NCBI GenBank assembly: GCA_020881915.1
Contig: JAJFPB010000002.1
Span: forward strand, 1,054,001-1,118,000
Direction: 5' to 3'
Source of the DNA: Paramyrothecium sp. XJ0827
Lineage: Eukaryota > Ascomycota > Sordariomycetes > Hypocreales > Stachybotryaceae
DNA length: 64,000 nucleotides
The notes beneath the pieces were generated by a model. It saw nothing but the letters and a program-made list of their open reading frames with translations, made no database searches and had not been told where the DNA came from. How positions within the stretch are numbered: the first letter of the stretch is position 1; every line of letters starts with the position of its first letter. Shown here in pieces: positions 24,240 to 35,522 of the stretch. Position numbers and translations under genes: made by a program.

Positions 24240-26236
24240 ATGGTTGGCATCGCCCCCCCTGTGCTTGTCTTGAGCGAGCTCAACATCATCTTGAGTGTTT
24301 TTGGTATGCAGCCTGACGTCCTCGGTCAACCAGTCTTCTAACCAAGAGTTAACTATAGGTGCCTTTATTCTTCTCTATGGCTTCATCTCAATCAAGATCA
24401 AGGCCAAATGGTATCTTGGAGAGGCTCGTACGTATACACTCCTTCGTTCCTCATCTCATCATGTGAGGTTTGGTTGTTACTCGTGCTAATGTGCTCGTCC
24501 CTTAGTGCCTGCCATGATAATGGGCATTATCCTCGGACCTCTCGCGGCGAATTTCATCGATAGCGAAAGATGGGGCGCAGCCATGAGCGGCCAGACGAGC
24601 GAAATCACGCTGGGGATGATGAGAGTCCTGATCGGCATTCAGCTTGTCATCGCTGGTTTCCAATTGCCCGCCAAGTACACCTGGTATCGATGGAAGGAAA
24701 TGTTTGTGTTGCTCATCCCAGTCATGACCATTATGTGGCTCTGCACTTCGGGCTGCGTCATTGCATTGACACCAAAAATCTCCTTACTGGCGGCAATGGT
24801 TATTGGAGCCTGCGTCACCTCAACCGACCCCGTCCTATCTCAGGCCGTCGCCAAAGGTCCGTTTGCCGACAAGTTTGTTGCTCGTGATCTGCGAGAGATC
24901 ATTTCAGCCGAGGCCGGTGCCAACGACGGTTTTGGCTTTCCCTTTCTCATGCTTGCAACTTACCTCATTCGTCATGCCGACATTCCAGGAGCTGCAAAGC
25001 AACCTGTTGAAGTAGTGACTGGTCTTGTTGGTATCCCTGCCGAGCCCGAAGACGCTGCAAAGCTCATTGAACGCGCTGAGGGTGTTGGTCGCTTGGGTGG
25101 AGGTGTCGGCATCGCCTTGGCCAACTGGGCTGCTGGCACTTGGATTTATTTTGTCCTCATGTCCGCCATCATTGGCGCTATTGTGGGACTCACGGCCCAG
25201 TACGCACTCAAATTCGCTCTCCGAAAGTGAGTCTCATACATGCACTGCTGTTCACGACTCGATAACTTACTTTTGATAGGAAATGGGTTGATTCAGAGAG
25301 CTACCTGCTCTACCCTACTGCCATCGGCGTAAGTCAACAGCCCCTCATCCTAGTATTTCTTATTTGGGGTCAATTACTGACATTGTATTCTAGCTCTGGC
25401 TAATTGGCATCTGCGGTCTCATGGGCAGTGATGATCTGCTTGCATGCTTTGCGGCTGGCAGTGCACTTAACTGGAACGGAGAGTTTCTTGCTGAGACTGA
25501 GAAACTGCACGATGAGGTTAACTCCGTCATTGATGTGCTGCTTAACTTTGGCGGTTTCATGTACATTGGGGCCATGATGCCCTGGGATCAGTTCAACTCT
25601 CCGGAAACCGGTCTCACCTACGGACGTCTGGTGAATCTCGGCCTACTTGTCATTGTGCTGCGCCGTATTCCTGCCCTGCTTATCACATATAAGCTCATGC
25701 CTAAGGTCGTTAAGAACTACAAGGAAGCGCTGTTTATGGGTTACTTCGGTCCTATTGGCGTGGGTGCCGTCTTCTACGTGGAGCACACTAGGCATCTCTT
25801 TCCCAAGCTGGGAGAGGGCGACGAGGAAGAGACCAATCTGGTTCGGGCGATGATTCCTGTGGTCTACTGGCTTGTTTTCTTCTCGATCGTCTGGCATGGC
25901 CTGTCCATCCCAGTACTTAACCTGATCTACAAGGTCATGAAGGTCCAGCCAGTCCAAGACGACGCCACCGAGATTCGTCGCAAATCATTGCAAGTCGCGG
26001 CACCCAACAATGCCATCATTGGGGACGATCAGACATTCATTGCCTTCAATCGCTTCTCTCGTCCCCTTTTCAACGTGGCAGATCTGACCGTCGATGCCGC
26101 GAAGAGGAGAACCCCGGCGCAGAACGACACGAGCATTGCTCGAAACCGGATATCCTTTGCTCCGCGACAGGACCCGAGCGTTGCATACGGCAAATGGGTG
26201 GACGAGACGGAAATGGTTGGCGACAACAGGATTTAG
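24240..26236 (+). CDS. NHA1: Plasma-membrane Na+(K+)/H+ antiporter, Nha1 type
   Basis: Five exons, 24240-24303, 24359-24427, 24506-25226, 25280-25328 and 25394-26236, give 581 residues. The ATG at 24240 starts MVGIAPPVLVLSELNIILSVFG. About 12 hydrophobic segments follow. Family signatures are LPAMIMGIILGPLAANF in an early helix, ACVTSTDPVLSQAVAKG, and the ion-binding ISAEAGANDGFGFPF (about 177-191), with the Asp pair region typical of CPA1 exchangers. The C-terminal cytosolic tail (from about residue 480) is short compared with the very long tail of yeast Nha1. The protein is expected to export Na+ or K+ in exchange for protons and so support salt tolerance and pH control. All four introns are short and have GT-AG ends. 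Confidence 0.9.
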
Positions 26237-26674
26237 ACATTTGATTTTAGCGAGCATTGTTTTTGACAGGGAATTGAAATGAAATGCCAATTCATTCGCT
26301 CAATAGTCTCGTGCTTCCAAAGAATATGGTTCGCGGGCTGCATACACTCTTTTAATACAAATCAATCTTTTCAATCTTGACTGATGTTAGTGCGGTGATC
26401 ATATCCAATCAATTGGTTCAACGTCGGCTAGACCCGGCTCTCGCTGTATAGGGTAGCGTCAAATTTGGTGCCAAACCGTCGAGATGGACACGGGATGAAG
26501 TGGCCCCCGTCACATGACCGAGATAAATGGCTCTCGCTCTAGCTTTTCTCCACGCTCCAGTCATAGACAGGCAATACATTGTCCGAGACGAGCATATCTT
26601 CGACGGCTCAATCGTTTCAATTGATTATCGAGAAAATACATAATCAATCGCAATTGCGGTATCCAACTTTGGAA
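26237..26674. promoter_or_regulatory. Intergenic region between NHA1 and ADE1
   Basis: This 438-bp stretch holds the 3' end of the antiporter gene and the ADE1 promoter. Nothing else is recognisable. Confidence 0.35.
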
Positions 26675-28632
26675 ATGTCATCTGCGATTACCTCCATCGA
26701 GATCGGCTCCCTGCCGCTTGTCGCCAAGTAAGCACCACTTGAGTCATACCCACACATGACAGTCATGAAGGAGACATTTTCCTAACGGTGTTCTCTAGGG
26801 GCAAGGTAAGGGAGCTGTACAAGGTCAATGATTCCACACTCCTCATGGCCGTGTCCGACCGCATCTCTGCCTATGATGTTGTCCTTTCTGCAGGGATTCC
26901 CGACAAGGGTGCCGTGCTCTGCCAGATCTCAGGTCTGTCCATGTAAGCCCCAGCATGCAGAGTTGACTTGATTGGCTATTCAATCAGAAACAGCGATGCA
27001 TGTGAAAAAGGAAGTGTGTTGACTCTTCCTAGCCCACTGGTTTTCCGTCCTCGGAAAGCAGGTTCCTGGCCTGAAGCATCACCTCATTAGTATGAGCGCA
27101 CCTGCAGAGGTCTCTCAGTCCGAGCGACAAATCCTTCGCGGCCGCTGCATGCAAGTCCGACCATACAAGGTGTTCCCCATTGAGGCTATTGGTAAGACGT
27201 TTGGAGAATTATTCAAGTTCGCTGCTGATGACAACTACAGTCCGCGGATACCTGGCTGGCAGCTCATGGGCCGAGTAAGCGCACCGTTCTGATGATTGGA
27301 TGCGCCGAGCCGACTAACAGCAGCATGTAGATATAAGAAGAAGGGCACAATTCATGGCATTCCTCAGCCGGCCGGTCTTCAATGCTCTGAGAAGCTACCA
27401 AGCGGACCCATTTACACTCGTAAGTAAACGCCTCTACGTCCAACAATGCCAAGCGCTTGTCCCAAGGCTCTGTTTTCCTCAACCTGAATAGCGGCCTCTC
27501 CCGCGTATCAGTACGCAATAGAAATCTATACTAAAAAACACCACAGCTTCGACAAAGGCTCCTGCCGGACAGTCGGACGAGAACATCTCTCCTGCCCAAG
27601 CTCGAGGTATGTTGGGTCATCATGTCATGCACCTTGAAATCCATCTTTCCCAAAGCATTGGACCAATGGTTGTGGCTAATTGTCTGTAGAGATCGTTGGC
27701 GATAAATACGCGGACAAAATCGAGGCACGTCATCCTGAGCAGTCGTGTGGGCATGGTGCGACGGCGACGTTAGACGACTGCCACCCACAGTCATCACGAA
27801 AGCCAACTTCACATCATGGACTGCTCCGCGGCGAGGACTAAAACTGACTGACATGCCTCATAGTCCCTGGCTCTGAGCTTGTATACCGCCGCTCATGAAT
27901 ATGCTGTAAGATTTCCCTCGCCACCAGTCCTTGACCTTGAGAAGTGCTTATGTGCTGCTCAAGCTTTGGTCCTTGTGCTTCAGACGCTAATTGCCCTGCT
28001 CTAGCTCGAGAAAGGAATTGTCATTGCGTGAGTACAGACTCAATGCCGGGGCTGTGTGCCTCTCGGCTAGGCAAGGCTGCGCCCATAAGTAATACAAATG
28101 CTAACGCCTACCCAAGCGACACGAAGTTTGAATTTGGTGAGTCAAGTAGACGTCGCTGTCAACGTCAAACTTGCTAACAAGTCGCAGGCCTCGACGAGGA
28201 AACCGATGAGATTGTCCTCATTGACGAAGTGCTGTAAGTTCGGCTCCGCCCACCAGCAGCCCCCTTGCCCATCAACTACAACCTGTTCCCGAAGAACTTT
28301 TTGATTATCACAAACAGATCATTAACGCCGATCCTGAACTTAGTACCCCGGACAGCTCCCGCTTCTGGCCCGCGCCCGTCAAGGTCGGCCAAGACCAACC
28401 GTCATTCGACAAGCAGTACCTCCGTGACTGGCTCGTCGCCAACGGCAAGAAGGGTCAACAAGGTGTAAGTGGCCGTCTCCCCCGTGACGATGGGTTGTCG
28501 CTCTTGCTGACGATGTGACAGGTGGAGCTCCCCGACGAGATCGTGCAGAAGACGTCGGAGCTGTACCGCGACATCTTCCAGCGCCTGACCGGCAAGACGC
28601 TTGAGCAGTCCCTCGAGGCTCTGGAAAACTGA
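26675..28632 (+). CDS. ADE1: Phosphoribosylaminoimidazole-succinocarboxamide (SAICAR) synthase
   Basis: Thirteen exons: 26675-26727, 26799-26932, 27033-27191, 27241-27274, 27331-27419, 27547-27606, 27690-27724, 27864-27905, 28005-28027, 28117-28136, 28188-28233, 28344-28464, 28522-28632. They total 927 nt and 308 residues, the usual length. The enzyme joins CAIR and aspartate with ATP to make SAICAR in purine synthesis. Seen in order: [95 protein letters not shown] and [10 protein letters not shown]. Twelve introns is very dense for a fungal gene of this size, and some exons are only 20-35 nt. The intron at 27725-27863 appears to use a GC donor (GAG then GCACGT); it gives [18 protein letters not shown], which matches the family without a gap. 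Confidence 0.93.
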
Positions 28633-28711
28633 ATGACTTCAGAATGAGGAGAAAGCGAATCTCTGGCGGCTGGTTATACAGATTTCGCCCCAGGCGAGGC
28701 TCACGCTCCTG

Positions 28712-29530
28712 TTAATATGACACACCAGATGGAATAAGCATAGGATTTGTGAACACTCCACCAACTATTCGCGCTCTCGCTTCATCCAAGAACTCTCGTA
28801 GCCGCGAACCCCACTCGAGATCCTCGGTGCACGAGATGCTCTCCACGTGCTGGAACAGTCCACTCAGGTAGAAGAACCGCGCGCAGCACGTTCCGCATTC
28901 AAACAAGTCGTCCTTCAAGTGAAACTCGTTGTTTGCCGACATCGTCGTTGAGACGAACGGGGACTCGAGGCCCAGTTTCGTAGTGCGCAGCAGGTCGGCG
29001 CCGGAGGCGCACGTGCCGGCCTCGAGGTGGAGGATCATGGCTGCCTCGGACGCACACTGCCTATCGCAGCCGTAACAAGTGATGGGAGCGCAGTGCGTCT
29101 TGCTGTGCTGTTCGAAAGTATGTCAGCATTGATCTTACCACGGGTCTGGTTTTGCTCGGCGTACGGCGTGAAGATTCGACGCGGAGCCGAAATACGTGTC
29201 GCAAACCTCGCACCAATGATGGTCATCCCTCTTGTGCGCGTCAAGCTCGTACCGCGTCAGAAATAGCCGCCCACAGCACGGGCAGCGGATGTGTATGTCA
29301 TTCACGTGCTCCCTCAGCTCCTCGGCGGTGTCAAAGTCGGGCTCGCTGTCACAGTAGGGGCAGACGTGGTGCCTCTGTGAGAACTTGAGGTGCTGCTGGT
29401 AAGCCGACCATGAGCCGAACGCCTTGCCGCACTTGTAGCAGTACTCGTGCTGGCCAAAGTTCTGCAGGTGCTGGCTCAAGGCTTTCTAGGACCCGAAGTC
29501 CCTATCGCAGGGCGCGCAGTAGCAGCTCAT
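28712..29530 (-). pseudogene. C2H2 zinc-finger protein gene with in-frame stop in finger 1
   Basis: Two exons are evident on the minus strand: 29530-29165 and 29107-28712. Reading from the ATG at 29530 gives MSCYCAPCDRDFGS, then a TAG at codon 15 (29488-29486), then KALSQHLQNFGQHEYCYKCGKAF without a break. Related fungal proteins have Trp at that spot (SWKALQQHL), so TGG to TAG is likely. Later fingers are intact: CYKCGKAF, CPYCDS, CPCCGRLFLTRYEL, CEVCDTYFGSASNLHA, CYGCDRQCASEAAM and CGTCCARFFYLSGL. No ATG follows until MILHLEAG near the end, and no splice pair in the local sequence removes the stop in frame. It is a pseudogene, a gene with an unseen alternative start, or a sequencing error. 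Its intact neighbour at 30353-31393 is a related C2H2 gene. Confidence 0.72.
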
Positions 29531-30352
29531 GGCGCAGTGGTCGAAGAATCAAAGGGGGACGATGCTCGGGGTTTAGGTTCGCGTCTATTGAGATGAGACC
29601 AGCCATGTGGGGCTCCCCAGCGTGGCCCTTGGCCCTTGACCCTGGAATAGGTTGGCGCCGTGTTTATTGTTTGCCCTGGCTCAAAGGCGTTCTGAGATGC
29701 TCACAGTTCGCGCAATGGTGTTCTGTCTTCCGCGACCGTTTGCGGTTCTCAGGCTTGAGCTTGATTTGGGTAACTCTGTAGACGCGCAGCGTCGGAGAGA
29801 TTTCCTTTCCCTTCCATGCAGACGATTCTGCATGCACGCGCGGAAAGCTGCATGCACGACAAGGCCAGTCAAGGGTCCCCTGTAGATCAATGGTGTTTCT
29901 TCGATTACATGTCAGAGTATTGAACAGCAGCCTCCCTATGTACTCCGACTTTGGACACCTCTTATGCACCCTCCATCCACCGACAAAAATAAGCAAACGT
30001 GCAGCACTCTTTTGGACTTCGTATGGTGGTCTTCTCTCAAATCAAATCCTGGCCCTCAAGAGTTGGAAGAACTTGTACAAGGTCGTCGACCACCAGCCCC
30101 CACCATCATTCGTTGCTCCCTACACGCGGCAGCCGCTCATGCCGGTGAGCTCGATACCCGCACTTCGTCCAAACACTCAGACGTACTCGGTTGCCCTCTA
30201 AAGTCCAAGGCAATATTGAGGGGATCGAGTTGATGTAATCGTCACATATGGCTTTCCCAAGATGCGGGACCATCGCTGACATGCGAAAAAGATTGTGTTT
30301 TTGAGGCAGCTAGATAGGAGGCCTGCTTTCGTGACTTTTCTTATGCTAGATA
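29531..30352. other. Intergenic region between two C2H2 genes
   Basis: This holds the promoter of the broken C2H2 gene and the 3' flank of the intact one. A possible last exon of the intact gene (30322-30242) falls here. No other gene is seen. Confidence 0.4.
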
Positions 30353-31393
30353 TTATGTGAGATCATGTTCAAATTCGACAGGAACGGGTTGAAGATCCAG
30401 AACACTCACCTCCATCAGCTTGTCCAAGGAATCATGGTACACGGAGCACATGCCGCACATGTAGTGAACTCGGACGTCATGTAGTCGCAGGTCCCCGGCC
30501 GTGGTGTGGTTGAACTTGCAGCCCTTGCAGAAGTTATGCGCAGCGCGCCGGTGCAGATCGAGGCTATCCTGGGTCTCGAAACCGTTGGATTGCCCAACGA
30601 GGTTGGGATTCGTCGCGCAATCAGGACATAGGTGGCGCCGCGGCAAAGGCTTGGCATGTACGACTGGGGGTTCGAGGGTGTTGACGTTCTCGTCGGTTCG
30701 AGAACGATAGCCTGAATCTGGGGACGATTCAGGCGATTTGGTGTTCGCGGGTGTGCGGAGCGCCAGCTGCTGGAGGGACTCTTGAATAACCTCCTGAATG
30801 ACTTGCTTAAACCCAGCCTCCCAGTTGCTAAGGGCGCAGGAAAACTTGTCCATCTTATCGACTGGAGTGGTTTGAACGGGCTGAGGAGTGACGCTAGGAA
30901 CTTGAGTCGTAGAGGGGACTTGGCTGGCCGTTGAGCTTCGGTGCAACGGAGATTCGTTGAGGTGTTTCTGCAGCGCGTCCTTGGACGCGAAACTCTTATT
31001 GCATGGCCGACAGAGAAGGGTCTCTTCCTTCTTGACTGGGGTCTGCTGCACCGGCGGGGGAGCGACGGCACGAACAACTTGGGCCGCTGGGGTGGCTGGG
31101 ATCGCCTTCAACTTGCGATGTATCATAGCAGTGTCCAAGTGTTGCTGCAGGGCCTGATCGGAGACAAAGTGCCTGTTGCATGGCCCACAGAATCGCTCAT
31201 TCTTGCCGATGGCGCGATTAGTTTTCGAGTAGCGGTGCACGTAGGCATTGCTCAGGTGTTGTTGAAGTGATTGCCAGCAGTCGAACCAGCGCTCACATTC
31301 GTAACAGTACTTATGATCGTCCGAGTCCTGCAAATGCTGGCTCAGTGCGGTCCCGTCAACAAACCAACGATCACAATAGCGACAGTAACTCAT
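30353..31393 (-). CDS. C2H2 zinc-finger protein
   Basis: This frame gives 346 residues from the ATG at 31393 (MSYCRYCDRWFVDGTALSQHL). Five or more C2H2-like fingers are visible: CRYCDRWF, CYECERWFDCWQSLQQHL, CGPCNRHFVSDQALQQHL, CRPCNKSFASKDALQKHL, and C-terminal Cys/His pairs in LCPDC, CKGC and CGMCSVYHDSLDKLME. A Pro/Gln/Thr-rich linker with EAGFKQVIQEVIQESLQQL separates the two finger groups. Fingers of this type may bind nucleic acid or protein; the target is unknown. The 3' end is uncertain: a strong donor (GTGAGT after DKLME, 30409) pairs with an acceptor at 30323, giving an alternative last exon 30322-30242 that ends in SHM. It is adjacent to and in the same orientation as a related broken gene, so local duplication is likely. 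Confidence 0.8.
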   Translation of the reverse strand: MSYCRYCDRWFVDGTALSQHLQDSDDHKYCYECERWFDCWQSLQQHLSNAYVHRYSKTNRAIGKNERFCGPCNRHFVSDQALQQHLDTAMIHRKLKAIPATPAAQVVRAVAPPPVQQTPVKKEETLLCRPCNKSFASKDALQKHLNESPLHRSSTASQVPSTTQVPSVTPQPVQTTPVDKMDKFSCALSNWEAGFKQVIQEVIQESLQQLALRTPANTKSPESSPDSGYRSRTDENVNTLEPPVVHAKPLPRRHLCPDCATNPNLVGQSNGFETQDSLDLHRRAAHNFCKGCKFNHTTAGDLRLHDVRVHYMCGMCSVYHDSLDKLMEVSVLDLQPVPVEFEHDLT

Positions 31394-31954
31394 CCCGATG
31401 GTATGGAGGCGACGAGACCTTTCTGGTGATGGTGATGATGAAATGATGAGGCAAGAGACAGGGACTGCGATGGGGATGGAGTCTCCCGATGACGATGGAG
31501 AGGCAAACAGAAACCGAGAGAGTGATGATGCTAGTGATGGGATGGATAGAAGATCTTAAATGGAAGAGGGGATACTTTGACAGCTTGATGGTGGGACTCG
31601 AACAACGAACACGAAATATGTGAGGAATCAACGAAAAGAGGAAAATTTGAGGAAGAGGAGGAGATGTCGGAGTGGAATGAGGTAGATGCGTTATCGGTGT
31701 GTAGGATCTGGCAGCCGTTGCCAGCTGGGCTTGGTTGGCCTGGCCTGGGCCAGTGACATTGACACTCGTCGACAGACATACACACTACATCCTGTGCAGT
31801 GTGGACTTCTCAACATCAAGCGATATGCTGCAGACGAATGAGAGGCTTTGATGTCCTTCATTGTGAATGCTAATTTTATTTATTTTTACTGCGATTTCTT
31901 TTCTTTTTTCTCCTTTCTTTCTGGGCCACCCAAACACACGTCTCCATCGCGGCT
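31394..31954. other. Intergenic, GA/GATG-rich promoter stretch
   Basis: Low-complexity GATGATG and GGAGA runs on the plus strand lie upstream of the intact C2H2 gene. No gene is seen. Confidence 0.35.
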
Positions 31955-33701
31955 TTACTCGCACGCCAAAGCGCTGTACATGTTGTGATGCCCGGAGAGA
32001 TAGTCGGCGAGGCCTCCTTCAGCGTAATGGCCCGCATGTCCGTTCCCTCCCCCCGAACGCTTCGCCATGAAGTCCTCGATAGCCCACGCTGCTCTCTCGG
32101 CCCCAACCTTCGCGCCTCCAATGTTGGGTGCAGCTGGCCCCAGCCTCAGCGCCGCCAGTCGTCCGACCATGAACAGCGGCACATCATCATTCCACATGAG
32201 GTCGTCGTTGAGGCAGGGGAAACCGCCGTGACCCTGGATCGGGTACTTTTCCATCATGGTCTGTAGATAAGGCAGCGCTGCGAAATCTGACTGAATGCCC
32301 GTGGCAAAGTACATGTAGTCAATTGGCGGAAGTTCATGGCCCTGGTCCGTCTTGACGTGCCACACGCCACGCTCCTCATCAAAGCGGGCATCAGTAAGGT
32401 TCGTGTTTGTGTACAGATCCACCTTGCCTGAAGCAACGTGCTCCTTCATTCGCTTGTTGAAGGTAGGGTTGAGGCTGCCCCCACCGCGCGCCTCCTTGAT
32501 GATCTCGAGCCGTTCCACGTCCGAGTCCGCCAGCCAGAAACGTGCTTGCTCGGTGTTCTTGTACTTGCCCATCCATTCAAGGCTCACATCGAAATGTTTT
32601 ACGCGGCAAGGCCCACGCATAAGGTGAAATACCTTTGTCACTCCTCGTCGAACCGCAAGATCCGACAACTGTGCTGAAGTGAGGCCCCCGCCAACCACGA
32701 CGATATATGTTGGCTGAGAGGCCTTCATCCTGCGGACAACGACAGGATCAGGAAATTCCTGGATCTCCATGCTGTGGCATGCCTGGGGCAGCTGCGGGGT
32801 GTCCGGCATCGATGGGATGCGTGGAATGCGAGGTTGATTGGCTGGCCCGACTGCCATGATCACGGCCCGAGCGTAGCGGCGGCCCTCGGGTGTGGTGACG
32901 GTGAAGAGCTTCTCGTCATCAACAGAAACGCCCTTGACAACACCGTAGTCGATGTCCTCGACACCTTCGTTGCGAAGCAGGTCGGGTCCCAGCTGATATC
33001 TCTGGGCAACTTGCTCGCAGTGGTGACAGAAAAGAGATTGCGATGGCCTGTAGTAGTCATTCCGCTCTCGGAGGTTGATCGTGACACGAGCTTCCTGTCT
33101 ACAGGCAAATGTGAGCGGTCGACTACGACGAGTAATTGAGAGCGCGGACTTACTTGCCGCCGCAATGGGCGCTCTTGGACCTCATCTTCTTCTTGGCGTG
33201 CTTGCTGATCTCCTTTCCCACACAGTTTTTCATCTCCAGCAGCTCATCCTGACGATTCTGGTCGTATGCATACGCCAAGAGCGCGTCCCGATCCTGAGGA
33301 TCAAGGTGCCACAACATGTGGCTACGCAGGTGGGAAATATCATAGGTCTGGAAGAGCCTCTTCCAGCGGCTGAGCCATTTGTCGCCGGAAGAATCTAGTA
33401 CGAGCATGCGGAGGTCATCAGGAGCGGCTGCGGAGCGGCCCGTCTGGGCGATGGACACCTTGCCGGATCGCACGTGCTTGAGAGAGACATTGTTCCCGTG
33501 CTTGTTGATCCAGGAAAGACGACGATGCTCCTCATCGGTGAAGAGCGCGGCCGGAGCACGCTCCCTGAGTCGAGCGGCGGTTGCCAGTCCGCAGGGACCA
33601 GCGCTTGAAGTCAATCCGTAAGAATCCAGAGTACATCGACGGAACAGGAACACCTACCCGATGATGATGACATCGTAAACGTCCTCTTCTTGGACAGACA
33701 T
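31955..33701 (-). CDS. FAD/NAD(P)-binding monooxygenase-like protein
   Basis: Three exons, 33701-33658, 33603-33154 and 33098-31955, give 545 residues. The start MSVQEEDVYDVIIIG splices to AGPCGLATAARL, making the FAD-binding GxGxxG motif at residues 15-20. A second Rossmann motif is IVVVGGGLTSAQLSDLAVRRG, expected to hold NAD(P)H. YFATGIQSDF is the ATG-type motif of flavin monooxygenases. The middle, SHMLWHLDPQDRDALLAYAY and NLRERNDYYRPSQSLFCHHC, resembles the lysine/ornithine N-hydroxylase branch, whose members help make siderophores. No siderophore NRPS or acyltransferase lies nearby, so substrate and pathway are open. No signal peptide or membrane anchor is seen. Confidence 0.85.
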
Positions 33702-35522
33702 TTTCAATGTGTTTGTTTGTGTGAGAAGGTCTAGGCTCGAGGTAAAGGCGGAGACGGAAACTGGAAAACGTTGACACAAGGCGCAGCTTCCCAGCTCTTA
33801 AGAGACAGTGCCCCTCCCGCTTCCCCAAATCGCCATTGCATTCTGTACAGGCTCCAACATGCGTGATTAGGTTTGATGAGAACCCTTATGGACAAGCTAC
33901 GATATGGCAGAGGCGAATGATGTCGTGCGCGGTCCGGCGCTCGATCTGTCCAAGCACCCTGATGGCCAGATCATCAGGGTCCTTGTGCAGCAGGACAGCT
34001 GCAGATATGAACTCAATTGTTGCTCACCACGAGCCTGCCCATTTTCAAGTGCAAGCCATAGAGATATAAACAAACAAAACCGATGATGATTCCATGGTCA
34101 GAGATTTGTTCTGATTTGTGGTCAAGAGCAAAACGTCTGCACTTCAGTGTTGACGTTGGACGATCAGTTGGCTCCATCTGTTAGGTGCGCACGTGACACG
34201 GGAGCATCCCGCGCTCTGGCGGCCCGCCCTTCATGCGAAGCTGCATTTCTTTGTGCATGCATGGCCACTCACCACCTCCAAATTGCTCGTGGATTGAGAA
34301 GGCTTGCGACGTTTATCTTTTGTTTGCATGCGACAGTGAACGGGCGCAAAACTTCAAATGGCCAGACCAAACAACTTTGGGCGGGCCGGACCATTTATGG
34401 TCTGTCTGCAAACATCGTGGGGTGCACTTTTGGGCCGGGGGTCACGGCGTCAAACAAGCGCCCCAAGCTCCCGTCCCGCTCCCGTCCAGCTACCCACGCC
34501 GTCGAGGTCATCTTGGCATTGAAACGATGTGTTGCTGTCCGAGCTTCCCGTTTGCTTCTGAATTCTGTGCGGCTTGTCTCTGTCAACCATTTCAATTGGC
34601 TGCACGGCCTACACAGCGGGTTTCGTAACCGGCTACCGCTGAACTACCGCCGCCGTTGTATGGCGGAGCTGACGTATCGACTTGTCACCAGCTTATAGTC
34701 ACCGAGATGTAAACAAACCCGCGAGACCAGTTTCTCGCAATCATATTCCATTCACCATCACGGCCTAATTTAAGCTGTCTGACAAATTTCATGATTCCAA
34801 AATTCGGTCTTTGTCCAAATGGCCCGCGAGCATCCCCATGCCTTGCTCGCACATAGGATCGGCAAACTAATGAATCTCATTCCCTCCAAATGTGCCCGAA
34901 AGCGCGAGGCGTGGCTTGTGCGTCTAAATTCGGTCCAGGTGCACAGGCCCGCAAACGGGATCCGGCAAGGGTCCTGTGAAGCAAGGCTCCGTAGCGAAGC
35001 CAATCACGCCCATTGCTCGCCCCCAGATCTCGACTGCGACCCACCATGTCAGCCCTTAACGTGGCCCCCACCCCCTGGGGCCTTGGGTGCACGGGCGATC
35101 GACCCAAAGGCGCGAAGGCGCGAGCCACTACCGAACCACCCAAGGCCAAGTTGCGCACACCGGTTCGCCATCCTGCAGCCTACGGAGGTGATCCGGTCGC
35201 GTGACGAGGCGGTCCCCAACTCGACGCGGCTATACGGCGCAAGGCGTTCGGCAGAGCACGGCGCGGCCTCAGTGGGCGGTGGACGCTGTCTGACTGCCTC
35301 TGAGTGTTATATATACCATGTCCTGTTCGTTGTTCTGTAACCGTTCTTCTTCATGACATACTCACAAGCCCAACACACTTACACCGGCACCTCTTACATC
35401 ACACTCCCATCGTATCCGACACGACCGGCCAGCACACTCTAAGTACTCCCGGCTCGATACTCACCTCAACTCCTCATCGTTTCTTTTCTTCCTTTCGGAC
35501 CTCACATCTACCAACCGCCAGT
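33702..35522. other. Intergenic region, no gene seen
   Basis: This 1.8-kb stretch lies between divergent genes. Overlapping open frames on both strands (34147-34698 plus, 34877-35158 minus) have no domain and no splice support. A TATATATA-like stretch at about 35309-35316, some 200 bp before the next ATG, may be the TATA element of the oxidoreductase gene. Confidence 0.4.

Noticed and set aside
31955..33701. Siderophore cluster centred on the monooxygenase-like gene
   Set aside because: No NRPS, acyltransferase or transporter is nearby; neighbours are zinc-finger and oxidoreductase genes.
34147..34698. 183-codon plus-strand frame in the 33.7-35.5 kb gap
   Set aside because: The composition is not coding-like, and several frames are open at once.
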